From: Ashinkailepas kermadecensis
Lineage: Eukaryota; Arthropoda; Thecostraca; Neolepadidae
Length of the DNA stretch: 64,000 bases
NCBI GenBank assembly: GCA_034440615.1
Contig: JAOTOM010004622.1
Location: 30,001 to 94,000, forward strand
Direction of reading: 5' to 3'
Shown here: positions 10,921 through 24,438 of the stretch, piece by piece
How positions within the stretch are numbered: position 1 is the stretch's first letter
Layout of the letters: the number at the start of each line of letters is the position of its first letter
Notes under the pieces: generated by a model
The model's database searches: none
The model's input: only the letters and a program-made list of their open reading frames with translations
What the model was told of the DNA's origin: nothing
Program-made: the position numbers and the translations under genes

Positions 10921-13083
10921 TTATCAGTGGATAGTAGACAGTGGCTAGTGGACAGTAGGCTGGTTCTTCTAGACAGACTAGAAGAAGCGATGATAGTAGT
11001 CTGCTGCAGATCTACGAACTATAGATGAACTAGTGATATCCAAGGCTGTCTACAAGAATCCTACATCCTTCATTTTAAAATGATCGGATAGATTAGAAAA
11101 CACTGAAAAATTTCTTACCGACAACTCCCTGGTCGTTGATGAACTGTAGATAAGACCAGCCCCACCAGTCATAATTAATCAAGCTAGATATATGCGTTTG
11201 CGGCGCGGATGATGCGTAGAGATAAGCAGCTGTTAATTTACTTCAAAATGTGTCGCATTAATCCCTGTGGCAGGTCCAACGTAGCCACGGCTGAAAGGTT
11301 TTCTTGGCTCAAGCTGAGCTTTCCGATTTACTTGTGAGCGGACATAGATTGAACAGGGAGAAGAAACTGCAAGGGAATTTCATATTGCATTTTGCCCACT
11401 TTTAAGCCTGCAATAAATGCGTTAGCTAAGCATAAATAAGCAAGCACTTCATATTGACCGATAGATTGGGTTTAAAAACTGCTTGGCAAGCATGTCGACT
11501 TCAAAGCCATTCTTGAGCATTTCAAGCTGTCTTTAAGCTGTCTTTCTCGAAACCAAATGCCAGCCGCCTTTAATAATTGTCGCTGATTTCCTTGCGGGTG
11601 GTATTGTTTGCAGGAATTAACTTAGCTTTTCTTAAAAATGTCGGGTATTCTCCTTTGTCTCGAGTGCAAATCTGCCATCGAATCGCCTCCCACCCCACAT
11701 GCCCTCAAAAAGGTCGTGCTCAGCCACCTGGACGAATGGGCGCCAACATTTCCGAAGAACAGGAAAGTAGACGCTTCAAAAGATCATGTCCAGAGGCACA
11801 GCCAAGGTTGTAAGGCGTGGGCTCAGGCACCCTCCCCTTAGAAGAACCGCAGTATATCAAGAAAAAAATGTTAGGATTTGCACAACTCGAAACGAGGAAT
11901 TTTCGGCGAGTTTCGCGCACCGAAAGCTGTCTCAGCAAATCATTTTTTGGCAGGGTCTCTTCCCCCACACTTTAGAAAACCCGGACTGCGTCTCTGGTGA
12001 CACCTTTTTGGTGGAAACACCACCTGTCAAAGGGCGACACCTGCCGAGGGGTGCCCCCACCGAACCGTGTCATGGGAGTATTGTCGTCATCTCAGCCGAA
12101 TGCCTGTGGCTGGCTGAGAACGGAATGCAAGTCGAAGAGTGTTGATAAACAGCAGCCTTGTTCCCTAAGTGGGACTGACACGCGGCATTGGCCAGCTGGC
12201 AATGCTATAATGCACACAGCCCTTTCAAAGTCGGCCGGCGCATTGGATGAGGAGGAAAAGTTGAAGTCCAATTATAAGTGCAAAGTTGTATCCCTTTCGG
12301 TTCCTCCCCTCTCCAAATGTTAAACTCCTTGGAGTTCGGCCACTTTGTAAGCCCACTCGGGCTCCTTTTGCAGCCCCGCACCTCTATAGGGGCACATGAC
12401 CTTCCCCAAGTGGGTAAAAGTGCACTGGGTAAACCACACCAGAGAAGAAGAGTGGTGCCACTCATCTGTACCAGGGTCGCGGTAAGAAGCTGAAAACCGG
12501 CTCCCCATTGCATGAGGATTCTTGTGATTCCCTCAAGATTTCTAGCAAAACGTATAAAGACGGAAATAATCCCTGTGTGTGTGCTCCGCCCAGACATGGC
12601 GCGAATCGTATCATACTGAGTCCAGGACAAGACCTAAGAACATCCATTCTCGTGCATGATGTTAACCTCGGCATTGCAGATGTTTGACACGTTCAGATAA
12701 ACACCAACAAACGGATGCAATTCGCTTTTCAATAATTCCACCGGATATATCCATGGTATGTCGTTGTATTCTTTGCTGAGCTGATACGTTGCAGTTAATG
12801 TATGGGATGTTTCCAACTTTTCGTGATTGGCCGCCTCCTCCCCTTCCCCTCCCTACCCCTTCGGCCAAATCCTGGATCTGCGCGTCAACCCAAATAGGAG
12901 TAATTACCCCTGCTACCCTAGATGTGCGCCTGGTTGTGGATACCACACATCATTTATGAACAGGAAATGTTTAACATTGGTTATCTTGAACGAATCACCA
13001 CATTTCGTGAACATCACCTCAACTGGCTACATCCAATTAACTGCGTGTTGTACGTATGTATTAAGTATCCACTAAGAAAATGT
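10921..13083. other. No recognisable gene
   Basis: Open frames near 11.58-12.15 kb (plus) and 12.2-12.6 kb (minus) have no motif I recognise and overlap each other on both strands. A hAT-like terminus scrap, CCAAATCCTGGATCTGCG, occurs near 12867. Confidence 0.45.
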
Positions 13084-13640
13084 TGCCGGTGGACCGTCCT
13101 CCGGCACGCTGGACAGTATGCTGTCAGCGGTGGACCGTCTGCCGGCAACCTCGGATAATCTTCTGACAGCTCTGGACCGTCCGCCGATAGCGGTGGAACG
13201 TCCACTAGTAGCGCTGGACCATCCGCCGGCAACGGCATATCATCGACCTCCAGAGGTGGACCATGCGCTACCAGCGGTGGACCGTCCACCAGCAGCGGTG
13301 GACCGTCCGCCGGCACTGCTGGAGCGTCCGCCGGCAACGCTGGACCGTCCGCCGGCAACAGCGAATCATCCACAGGCGCCACTGGACCATCTGTCGGCAG
13401 CGCTGGACCATCTGCCGGCAGCGCTGGACCATCGCCGGCAGCGGTGGACCATCGTCGGCAGCGTTGGACCGTCTGTCGGCAACGGCGGATCAGCGCTGGA
13501 TCGTCTGCCGGTGGCGCTGGACCGTCCGCCGGCAACGGTGGATCATCCGCTGGCAACTCTGGATCGTCTGCCGGCAGCGGTGAACCGTCCACCGGCAACG
13601 GCGGATCAGCGCCAGACCGTCCGCCGGCAGCACTGCACCG
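13084..13640. repeat. 21-bp GC-rich minisatellite (~26 units)
   Basis: The unit is approximately GGACCGTCCGCCGGCAACGCT, with many point variants. The 21-bp period has no stops in several frames on both strands, which creates frames of 194-211 codons with motifs such as LPADGP (minus) and ALDRPPAT (plus). The sharp repeat boundary and two-strand openness argue against a gene. Confidence 0.93.
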
Positions 13641-16384
13641 TAGTTTCCTTTAGAAGCTTTGTAAAATGCTTCGTCCCAGGTGAGTTGTGCGCTCGGCTCG
13701 AGGATGCGGTTGAAGTAAACTTCATTAGTTTGCTGAATGTTCATGTGACTTAATAAAAATGGGTACTGATGCCTGCCTTCTCCAACTTTTTCATCGCTGT
13801 ATGCCCGTCGTTGAACTGATTGCGACCTTCGATGAAAACGTGCAAATGAGTAGAGGAATTCAGAACTTATTCCTGCCGAAAACTCTGGCAAAAGTTCCAA
13901 TGCGTGGCTTGACTACCACAAATGTTCATCACTGGCTATCAATATTCATGCTACACGTAGCCACTCACTCCGTTGCAGCAGCCAGTGGTCTGTGTCAACT
14001 GTATTAGTAACCTGCTGTGCGATGCAAATCAAAGGCAATGTTTACTTTCAAGTCAAATGCGCCGAATACCCGATTAACAGGTTCATAGGTGTTGAGGCTA
14101 CTACTACTGTAAATAGAGTTTGCAGAGGTAGCTCTAGAACGCTCTTTTTCATGAAAAGCATCGTGCAGTATATGCACGATGGTTTTCAGCATGGTATTGA
14201 AAGGAACTACCCGGTTGTTCATGGTAATTTCGGAATGGTAACTCCAGCGAAGCATGGTAACCATGTTAGGGTAACTATGCCTAAAATCTCCAATAGGTAA
14301 GCATACAGTTTTATAGGTAGTAAGGGTGGTTGTCTGTGCTCACACTCCCCTTAAACACCAGGAAAGAGGGCCTACACTGTTATAGGTGATGAAATATGTT
14401 TTTAATGTAGATGCATGCTTGAGTGGTCTGCATTCCTTTTTCATAGCAGTGTCATGTTTAGTTGCAATTTGAGGAAGGATGGTATCCGACGATCCTGACT
14501 CTAAGTGAGGGCTTCAAAATAACGTTTTTTCTAAGGAAGGAAGGACCCTCTTCGAAATAAAGCTGCCAAAATCCGGGATTTTTTAATTTGATGGGGCAGT
14601 CCAGTTCCTCTTCGAAAAGTTCGTCTCCCCTCGAACAATTCCTGGCTATATCCCTGCCCCACTGAATGCTAAATACAAACTAATATGTGGCTTAAGGAGC
14701 TGTTCTAGTGCTCGATAAATTTCACCATCGCCGGCCGCAATCTCCATTTGACTAAATTCCATATCAGCACCTGGAGGTGGTTATGTTAATATTGGGTTGA
14801 AATGTTGTTTTACTAGTTGCACCTTCACCCACTCCCTCCCCTTCCAACAAACGTAAAGAGAAAAAATTAGCACTTCTCTAGTTATAGTACAAACACATCA
14901 AGTATAATATATTCTATATGATTTTCCAATCAAAGAAACTAATTGGGTTATTCCATGTCGAGTAAGATTTTTCAGGCAATTCTCGGGAGAGGGGAGGGGG
15001 TAATTTTTCCGTATTTTTCTCTCCGAAATACACATGTTGCCAAGTCCTTTATCAATATTGGTAGGGCCATAGCTAAATAACTACTGGTTGCAAGGGAAGT
15101 CATCTTGAAAGTCAGACTTGCCGCACAAGAATACAATGAATATACATTGCATATGCAATTTGATACATTTTGGTGCTGCAACTCAACATTTACCCATGAA
15201 TGTCAGTATTTATAACTTTGCGGCCCAATTTCTAACGTGGGGATCTATAGGATGGACCCCCATTGAAGCATGTTTTGCCTTGATTGCAGTTGCAAATCTT
15301 GCTTTTGAAATATGTATGTCAGTGATATGCTTGAGCCAATAACAAATATCTTTCATGACCTGCTGTTTACAAAAATTAGCATGCGAGATATTGTGGAACT
15401 ACTTGAGAATGCATCTTCATATTGTTGAATGCATAGACCAAGTGCGGGATGAAATGTTGAAATGAACCCCACAAGACATACAATATCATGCGGCTTTATA
15501 AAACATGTATATTTAATGTTTTCCTTGTTATATTTCACCTTGAAACTAAAGGAGGCAGACTGGAAGCCCGGTATATATCCCAGAGGCCGGTAATAAAAAG
15601 GCCTGCCGGTCCTGACTGGGCTTTCGACCGGGTTTTCGATCTTTGCATTTGCTACCTCTTCTTCAGACATTTTCAATGGTCTAACTTTCCGTAGGCGTCC
15701 CTTAATTCATATTATAGATGAAAGATCACACAGCATCCTTTTAAGTGAATTTCCCTTAATCATTGCTTCGGGTCTGACCCATTCCATGCGTGCGCCAGCA
15801 TACGATGGGTGGTTAGATTGTCCCGCAATACTGAGCTGTCTGGCGGGTTAGTATTGAAGCATCTTTGATGTAGAAACATGTAATTCCTTGCATACAATGC
15901 AGCACAAGCTGGTAGCAAGGAGTGGCGGAATGTGTCACGGCAAGGGGGGCCGCTGTACTCGGGCATCTGTTTTTTTTCTGTAGCTTACTGGCTGGCGTTG
16001 GCGACCATTTATTGTCCCTCACGCGACTATGTAATATTTCGTAATATCGAAATCTATGTAATATTTATAGTCCCCAATAAATCAAGGACTGAGGAAAATC
16101 AATGTTTGCACTCCCAAGAGTAATTAGGTAGTGATCCGCATCTTCAGTGGCGGTACTGTGCGCTGGAATATAAGCATAAAGAGGTAAATGCACTAGGTAG
16201 GGCTGCATGTTATAGGTAGCAAAACTGGCCTTTGGAATTCAAGAGAGGGTATCCGATTGGCACATTTTTGCACCTCTAGTCAGACAATGGGGAGAAACCT
16301 CAATTGGACAAGTGCCAGCAATCCACTGTCCTGCGGTGATCATGATTATACAATTCTGACTGTCAATGCTGGCTAAATAATAAC
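13641..16384. other. No recognisable gene
   Basis: Only short open frames. A ~110-bp minus-strand patch at 15560-15675 (reading SEEEVANAKIEN...) looks repeat-derived but could not be assigned. Confidence 0.45.
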
Positions 16385-17886
16385 TACACCTTTTTGCGTG
16401 CAAGTTTGAACAAACTGCACGGATTTCAGTATTAAGCGCATCCAATTTCGGCGTTTCAGCACGTTGCGTCCGAATATGACACAAGACGGAGAAATTCGGC
16501 CGGGCAGAGGGCATTTCAAAAATAGTGCAATCAATTTCGGCACAGTGCATTATAGTTCAGTGAAATGAGCATGGTATTCGGCATGCAATGTTGTTTCAGC
16601 ACGGCAACAACCGATTTCGGCTGTGTGCAACCAAATTCGACGCACAAATTACGGTTCAAAAATGAAAACTGGTCAATATAAACGCATCTGCGTATTACCT
16701 CCAATACTAGTTGGCTTTTTACGATAACGGCTTCCTTCTACATATTCTGATGCGTCAACTCGTTATTCAGGTACTGCGATACTGAACCGAACACTACTGA
16801 CTAGAGGGTGGTTTTAACCCCCTCACACACCCTCGTTTTATATCCGGAAGTGATGTCTAAGGAAACACCCACTGGCCGCTGTCGCATTATGTACATAAAA
16901 CGTTAAAATTTGGTCTCTTATTGGTTAAATATGTATCCATTGTCCAATAAAGTCTTTAAAGACAATTTGGTCCTTTATTGTATTTCTATGTTGTGTGAAA
17001 AGTAGCATTGCTGGCTACGTTGAAACCGTATGCACTTTAAACTTGTGCATATGTAACAATATTCAGATATGCAAATAACACGTATTTGAAAATGTCATTA
17101 ATTTCGCATGAACGTCTTACAACGAAGGGTACAAACAGCGAAGTGCTCGCAATGAAGGGCACATACCGCGCACTTACACGCCAGAGCACAGGGTGTACAT
17201 CAAAGTCACCTAGTCCGTGGGCGACAGTCACTTAGTCGATAATGTTCTCACGGACTGCGCAGACCGGCAGGAAGTACCCAGAAAGATGAGCATTGATGAT
17301 TGCCCATCTTTCCCCTTCGGTTGGGTTCCTGTTCCGCCCCCTCGTACGTCCTTCGCCACTTGGCATTACGACGTTTAGACGAGCTGTGACCTCCTGACCT
17401 TGTGGTTGTGGCATGCTCGGCTTGAAATAAATATTACTTGCTTCTGATTGGTTGAGTGCGTCACCATGCTGAGACGAGCCGCTTAGCAACTACCCGCTGG
17501 CCAATGTCGCATTATGTATTGGATATGCAATTACACACACAAAACATCAAAAATTGCCCTTTATTGGACAATGGATGCATATTTATCCAAATATGACAAA
17601 AACTAGTCTAATAGCGGAGTATTTTCCGCGTCGAACTTGCTTGCACCCTGCCGAAATTCATCGTACTCTCGCTGAATTATCCACACATGCCGAAATATTC
17701 ACTGCAAATCTGAATTCGAATGCAGTTCTGCCGAAATAGGTTGCACTAGTACCAAAATGAATGCTGCTGGGCCGAAGGTGGAGCTGTGATTTGTAAATTG
17801 GATGCGCTATGCCGAACTGCCGAAAATGGATGAGCTTATCGCTGAAATTGATGCACAGGCGGCGAAATTGGACGCAAAAAGGTGTA
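16385..17886. mobile_element. 1.5-kb element with degenerate inverted arms
   Basis: The ends are perfect inverse copies: TACACCTTTTTGCGT at 16385-16399 and its complement at 17872-17886. Inside, both arms consist of diverged ~20-bp subrepeats built on CCGAAAT...TGC (right) and ATTTCGG...GCA (left). Further in, TCCATTGTCCAATAAAG (left) pairs with CTTTATTGGACAATGGA (right). A direct repeat, CTGGCC(G/A)CTGTCGCATTATGTA-like, occurs near 16872 and 17492. No transposase frame was seen, so this looks like a non-autonomous element. A target duplication was not resolved. Confidence 0.7.
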
Positions 17887-19219
17887 TTTTTCTTAATGTT
17901 AGATTAACCCGCGCAAGTCCATGGAGGGTGGTATGCAACTCTGCTCCCTCGGGCTTATGCAGTATGAATGAAAAACGGTTTCTGTGGACGAGCGGCAATT
18001 TTTGGTAGCTTAAGGGGCACTGCGCGCAGGGGTCGCACACAGGATTTTCGTAAGGGGATCCGAACGCAATAAAAAGGTCATGGGGACCACGCGCGTTAAG
18101 CTCACGGAATTTCCTGACGTGGATTGGTGAAAATACAAAAATTGTGCTCATTTAGTACAATTGTTTGTGTGTCAGAGTGACGGCGCTTTCCCTTGGCTTC
18201 GCCTCTGATTGTGCGTCTTTTGATGTACAATTTTAGTGTCTAGTGTTTGCAGTGTTCTAGTTTTAATGGTTGCCGTGGTATATGAGGAACTTTGAAAGTT
18301 TACACCGAGCATATCGTCTCCTCGCGTGTGGTGCCATAAGTAAGTTCGCGTTTTTCATCCAACATATTACAGAAATTACCGGATGAAATGCAATGCAAAT
18401 CTGCGTAGATCTGTGGACATTCATTGCAGAACATGGTGGCATGATCCTGTTCACAGGTCATGCCAGATCACTAATCTGAGACGATTCCTCGTGCACATTG
18501 GTGGATTTCCGCAGATTTCGCACTGTGCAAGTCGGACCGAAATAGATGGTAGACTATGCATGATACTCTTATTAGATGCACATTACCGTGTCCAACATTC
18601 AATCAAAGTCCAACGATGGGTCGCAAGATTCTAAGCATTCTATAGCATTCCGTGGCGTCCTGTAGCATAACATGGGAAATAATGAAAGGGTCAATATTGG
18701 GTTCGGGATGTTGGGGCCAAAGCAATTTGCGGCCCTGTGGCATAAACGCGACCGCCTAATCCGAAATTAGCACACACAAGTACTCTAGAGCCAGCCTTGA
18801 CCCACGTTGACCCCATGTGCCTGTATTGACCTCTAGTCATTAAAGGTCAAAGGTCGGTTCAACAAAAATAGTCCAAGCTGTTTCACAGGGTAACTTTGGG
18901 TGCTGAATTATAATACAGCGTTGATTGTTGCCCTCTAGGGCTCAACATTATGCGTTTGGGACCCAAAAACCAACACCACATTGACTCTCTGTGACTTGGC
19001 CTGACTTGCAAAGGATCACATTAATGTTATTGGATCATGCCACCCCTTGATAAACTTCAAATTGAATGAAAAAGACATAGATATGTATTTCGTAAGGCTA
19101 TCATGCATAGTTTGCAATCTATTTGGATCCAAGTTTGAAAGTGCAAAATCTGCTGAAATCCGCTGGAACAAGTTCCCGAAGAATCGTCACAGGTCTGCCA
19201 CCTGATCCAACATGACAAG
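17887..19219. other. No recognisable gene
   Basis: No motif, tandem repeat or RNA gene recognised. Confidence 0.45.
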
Positions 19220-19800
19220 TTTGACAGGAATTGTGTGACTCCAGTGCGATTTTTGGGGGCTCCGGCGCGATTTTCGGGCCTCTGGGGGAATTTTTGGACA
19301 CCTGCTGTTTATTTTGGGCCCTCGACGCCAATTTTTGGGGGCCGCAAGGCGAATTTTGTGGACCAAGCGCCATTTTTGGGGCCCAGTGCAATTTTCATGC
19401 ACCGTGAATTTTTCGAGGTCTCGTTGTCTTTATTCGGGAACCTAACCGGATTTAGGGAGATTGGGTCCCGGCGGGAGTTTCTAGGCCCCGGGCGCGTTTT
19501 TTTTCTGGACCCCGCTGTATTTATTCGGGTTTCCCCACGAGGAATTTTGTGGGCCACCACGGATATTTTTGGGGCCCAGCGCAATTTTTGGGAGCCCCAA
19601 CGCAATTTTTATTGGCCCTGTTCTATGCATTTTGGGCCCCCGACCAGATCTTTAAGTGCCTGGGCGGGAATTTTTGGGTACCCAGCGCCATTTTTTCGAG
19701 ATCCCGGTGCAATTTTGTCGAATACCGACGCAATTCTTGGGAGCCCACCACCTCTCGGGGACCCCCCAGCTTTTACTGGTCCTCAGCGGGCAAGCAAACC
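19220..19800. repeat. Degenerate ~30-bp GATTTTTGGGGGCCC-type array
   Basis: Blocks like GCGCAATTTTTGGGGGCCC recur about every 30 bases with high divergence, giving a 219-codon plus-strand frame rich in FLGAP and FWGP motifs. The same texture fills the interiors of the hAT-type elements at 39.9-40.75 kb and 50.85-51.2 kb, so this is probably a detached piece of that family. Confidence 0.7.
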
Positions 19801-20760
19801 TAAATTTCTGCGCGCAAAGCGCGCCGAAATGGGGTACCTCTGGCACGACGGGGAAGCTTTCAACGTTTCTACATTCCGTCTTTCTAAAGGTTAATAAATG
19901 CAGCACAAATAAAACCAGTATTCATTTAAAAACCTTAAAAACCAAAGCATTCGAATCAATGAACCTGCACATTGCCGAGCTTTAAAAGGCTAACGAAAAA
20001 ATAACAACTTGAAGCCATGGATTAAAGTTGAAAGACAGAAGTACAGCCATGCGAACTCTCAACAAGCGAAACAATTTGGTTACGAAATTGTATCCAGCAT
20101 ACGGGAACGACAGCGCAGCCTCCATGCATCGATCTGCCGTGTTATCAACTGCACCGGCAGCTTCGCATTCTGAAGAGAACCTGCTAAAATATAAGCATGT
20201 TTGGTGGCGATGTGGGCGGCTTCTACAATTCTCCTCACTTGTGCATGCCTTCACAAGGCATGTGGGTGTCATCCTATTCCAGCCAGTGTCCATCATATTC
20301 TGCGCGATGGCCTATGCATGAGATGGCCGGTTTTATAGAGGTCAACGCGGTCGGTGCGATGCTCCCTGAAATATGGGTCAAATTCCCTTTCAGTCTCTCT
20401 TTGTGCACTTTCCATAGGTTATTTGTATACACAGGGCTCGTACAACTTCGTCCCTCTCTCCAACTTCCGGTTTTGAGCGAAATCCTCTGTAGCCATTCCG
20501 CTCGCGGTCAAAACCCTACATTTGATGGGGCGATGAGTATCGAAACTTAGAAAACAGAATAACAAAATTCGAACAATATCAAATGCTACAAAAATTTTAC
20601 AAGCAACAAAAAATATCCAAAAAGATTGATCCCAGATCCACCTAAATTCGCTTCTACTGCATCCTATGAGTGGGACCTGAGCAAAGTATAGCAATTTCTG
20701 TGAAAAAAATGGGTTGCGAATGCAAATTGTCCCGCATAAAACGGAAATAACAAGCTTTTC

Positions 20761-20878
20761 ACATTGCTAGCATTGTGTTAAGCATTGCTAGCATTGTGTT
20801 AAGCATTGCTAGCATTGTGTTAAGCATTGCTAGCATTGTGTTAAGCCTTGCTAGCATTGTGTTAAGCATTGCTGCTTA
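20761..20878. repeat. 21-bp tandem repeat (~5 units)
   Basis: Copies of CATTGCTAGCATTGTGTTAAG, nearly identical, with the last one truncated. Each unit carries the GCTAGC palindrome. Confidence 0.95.
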
Positions 20879-22229
20879 ACATTGCTCTGAAAGAGACCAG
20901 CGTTTCAATGTGGGGTGAAACAAGTGATGGGAGAATCGAGAAATGACCTCATTTGAGCCAGATATAAGATTATAGTTTGACAATTTGCGGCTGGATTTGT
21001 AAAGTATTCAGTGACCAGTTCGCACACCCGATGTTATCACTTTCCAGACAAACTTCTGAATTATTTCACTTGAGATGGAAACCGAAAATACCTGGAATAG
21101 GACTGATCCATGAAATCCAAGGTGTGATTACACATATTATTGAAGCCCCAATTTTTTTTTATCGCATCCACTCCTTCATCCAAGTTACTTCAGTGTACAT
21201 GACTTCGTCCATTGGCACAATGCTTAAGATCACAATTATTTCGTTGGTGCCCACAAATTGTTGTGGGTACTGGGTACCAACAAGGAGATAGGAAGCCGCG
21301 CGTTCTGATGATTGTGTCACACTGTGCCAAACTGCCCTCCAACTGGGTATTCACAAGAAGATAGGAAGCCGCGCGTTCTGGTGACTGTCGCACGCCTGTG
21401 CCAAACTTCCTCCACGTTCCTGCCAAGTCAAGCAGGAGCTGAATGTCGGGAATGGAATTGCTAACTCCCACTTTAAGAACGTAAATTTCACGAGCTGAAA
21501 GGACGACGGTCACCCAAAGAAAAAAATAAACATGAAGGTCCAGATATTGCGTCATGAATTCCAGACAACATTGCCATGACACCCTTTTACCGACCCAGGT
21601 TGTTGGGAGTGAGTGTACTCTGCACAGCGTACCATTAAGCCTCATATTAAACAATGCATATCCACGATAGTGTACTAAAACTTGTCTCGTTCAAGCTCAC
21701 GAAAGTTCAGATAAATACGCAGCAACATCGCGCGTATTGTTATCAGCTATTTACATGCAAGGAACAAACACATTTTCCGAGGAGTGTTTAAAAAGACCAT
21801 GACCGAGATATGAAATGCCCACAAATCCTATTTAACCTACAGTGACCAGGTGTGAGCTCGTGAGCGGTCTAAATTAATTTCCTATCATTGCTCTGATATT
21901 TACAGAAAACACTTTGCAGCTTTAGCTTCCCATCCACAGCTGGCAGTTCTAACACACAGTCGTGAAACAGATAACATCTCTCATTGACAATATGAATAAA
22001 AGTTACCTATAGGATGGCGTTGGATATTTGTTTCGTCTCAAAGTGTACAATTGATGGCCGGAGGGGCAATGGACGCTAAAAGCGATGCACTGCTTGATTT
22101 CCGATTTACCCGAGAAAAAAAACTGGGTGCAATACCCAGAGAAAACTTGGTGCAATACCCAGAGAGAGAGACAGAGCGAGAAGGCACGGCCTTTGCTCCT
22201 GCCCGCTGCCCAGCTCACGGACGGCAGCG
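20879..22229. other. No gene; one ~75-bp direct duplication at 21.26-21.42 kb
   Basis: AGATAGGAAGCCGCGCGTTC occurs in both halves of 21262-21415 with the same neighbours (GGGTA...CAACAAGGAG / GGGTATTCACAAGAAG), a local tandem duplication. Nothing else was recognised. Confidence 0.5.
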
Positions 22230-23985
22230 GAGCGACACCCCATCCTGACACCGACCACCCCATCCTGACACCGACCACCCCATCCTGACACCGACCACCC
22301 CGACCCCGCCACCCAGCTGGCGGACGGCAGCGGAGCGACACCCCATCCTGACACCGACCACCCCGACCCCGCTGCCCAGCTCACGGACGGCAGCGGAGCG
22401 ACACCCCATCCTGACACCGACCACCCCATCCTGACACCGACCACCCCGACCCCGCTGCCCAGCTGGCGGACGGCAGCGGAGCGACACCCCATCCTGACGC
22501 CAACCACCCCATCCTGACGCCAACCACCCCATCCTGACACCGACCACCCCGACCCCGCTGCCCAGCTGGCGGACGGCAGCGGAGCGACACCCCATCCTGA
22601 CACCGACCACCCCATCCTGACACCAACCACCCCGACCCCGCTGCCCAGCTGGCGGACGGCAGCGGAGCGACACCCCATCCTGACGCCAACCACCCCATCC
22701 TGACACCGACCACCCCGACCCCGCTGCCCAGCTGGCGGACGGCAGCGGAGCGACACCCCATCCTGACGCCAACCACCCCATCCTGACGCCAACCACCCCA
22801 TCCTGACACCGACCACCCCGACCCCGCTGCCCAGCTGGCGGACGGCAGCGGAGCGACACCCCATCCTGACGCCAACCACCCCATCCTGACGCCAACCACC
22901 CCATCCTGACACCGACCACCCCGACCTCGCCGCCCAGCTGGCGGACGGCAGCGGAGCGACACCCCATCCTGACACCGACCACCCCATCCTGACACCGACC
23001 ACCCCGACCCCGCCGCCCAGCTGGCGGACGGCAGCGGAGCGACACCCCATCCTGACGCAGAACACCCCGACCCCGCCGCCCAGCTGGCGGACGGCAGCGG
23101 AGCGACACCCCATCCTGACACCGACCACCCCATCCTGACACCGACCACCCCGACCCCGCTGCCCAGCTCACGGACGGCAGCGGAGCGACACCCCATCCTG
23201 ACACCGACCACCCCGACCCCGCCGCCCAGCTGGCGGACGGCAGCGGAGCGACACCCCATCCTGACACCGACCACCCCATCCTGACACCGACCACCCCGAC
23301 CCCGCCGCCCAGCTGGCGGACGGCAGCGGAGCGACACCCCATCCTGACGCCAACCACCCCGACCCCGCCGCCCAGCTGGCGGACGGCAGCGGAGCGACAC
23401 CCCATCCTGACACCGACCACCCCATCCTGACACCGACCACCCCGACCCCGCCACCCAGCTGGCGGACGGCAGCGGAGCGACACCCCATCCTGACGCCAAC
23501 CACCCCGACCCCGCCGCCCAGCTGGCGGACGGCAGCGGAGCGACACCCCATCCTGACGCCAACCACCCCATCCTGACACCGACCACCCCGACCCCGCTGC
23601 CCAGCTGGCGGACGGCAGCGGAGCGACACCCCATCCTGACGCCGACCACCCCGACCCCGCCGCCCAGCTCACGGACGGCAGCGGAGCGACACCCCATCCT
23701 GACGCCGACCACCCCGACCCCGCTGCCCAGCTGGCGGACGGCAGCGGAGCGACACCCCATCCTGACGCCAACCACCCCGACCCCGCCACCCAGCTGGCGG
23801 ACGGCAGCGGGCGACACCCCATCCTGACACCACCACCCTCCTGACACCGACCACCCCGACCCCGCTGCCCAGCTACGGACGGTAGCGGGCGACACCCCAT
23901 CCTGACGCCGCTCAGCTGGCGGACGGCAGCGGAGCGACACCCCATCCTGACGCCAACCACCCCGACCCCGCTGCCCAGCTCTCTC
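22230..23985. repeat. Composite GC-rich satellite (20-bp A unit, 43-bp B unit)
   Basis: A is ATCCTGACACCGACCACCCC (20 bp; ACACCGA and ACGCCAA variants). B is a 43-bp block containing GCTGCCCAGCTGG and GGACGGCAGCGGAGCGACACC. Each B is preceded by one to three A units, so the period is 63, 83 or 103 bp. The 20-bp A shifts frame, and all three minus frames are open for 340-581 codons (VSGWGG / VGVRMG / RCQDGV readings). That is composition, not a protein. The last ~200 bp are more decayed, as expected at an array edge. Confidence 0.93.
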
Positions 23986-24438
23986 CGTTACCAATCTCGG
24001 CCTGCGGCAGCCACCGGACGGCATTCTTCAATAACCGCACGCCTCTGCGTGAGCACAGCGGTCAGGCGACATTGATCGGTGCCGATAGCCATTGTTAGCG
24101 GGGAATAATGACCGCACCAATCGGCACTAATGATACAATCTATGGCGGTCGCCCCAAGGGGCACGGCGCGAATGTCTGCGGTTAGTTACCCGGGCGTTTC
24201 GGATGGGGAGGAGTTGTGCAGCCACCATGGACGATATGTTGCATGCCAAGACCCTTCAGATAAGAGTCCTTCAGCCTCCGAATGATAGGCCTGTCATCAC
24301 TATCATTACACGTTGTGAACCAATACATACATATACATATACATAAATAGACATGTCTTCCTGCAGTGTGTTCCCATTAGTTGGTAATGGTGAGCAACAT
24401 GGAAATATTACTTCGATTCATTTTCTGGCTGCCGAAGC
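23986..24438. other. No recognisable gene
   Basis: Unassigned flank between the satellite and the hAT-like element. A short ATACAT-type run lies near 24325. Confidence 0.45.

Noticed and set aside
13014..13753. Pro/Asp/Ala-rich open frames of 194 and 211 codons on opposite strands
   Set aside because: 21-bp GC-rich minisatellite with no stops; not a proline-rich protein gene.
15353..15676. 107-codon minus-strand frame beginning MKMSEEEVANAKIEN
   Set aside because: Looks like part of a dispersed repeat that often contributes such frames; no independent support for a gene.
19235..19894. 219-codon plus-strand frame with FLGAP motifs
   Set aside because: Follows the ~30-bp degenerate array shared with hAT-type interiors; no family motif.
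22106..24024. Minus-strand open frames of 340, 581 and 547 codons
   Set aside because: They coincide with the 20/63-bp satellite, all three frames are open at once, and the translations are only the repeat unit in different phases.
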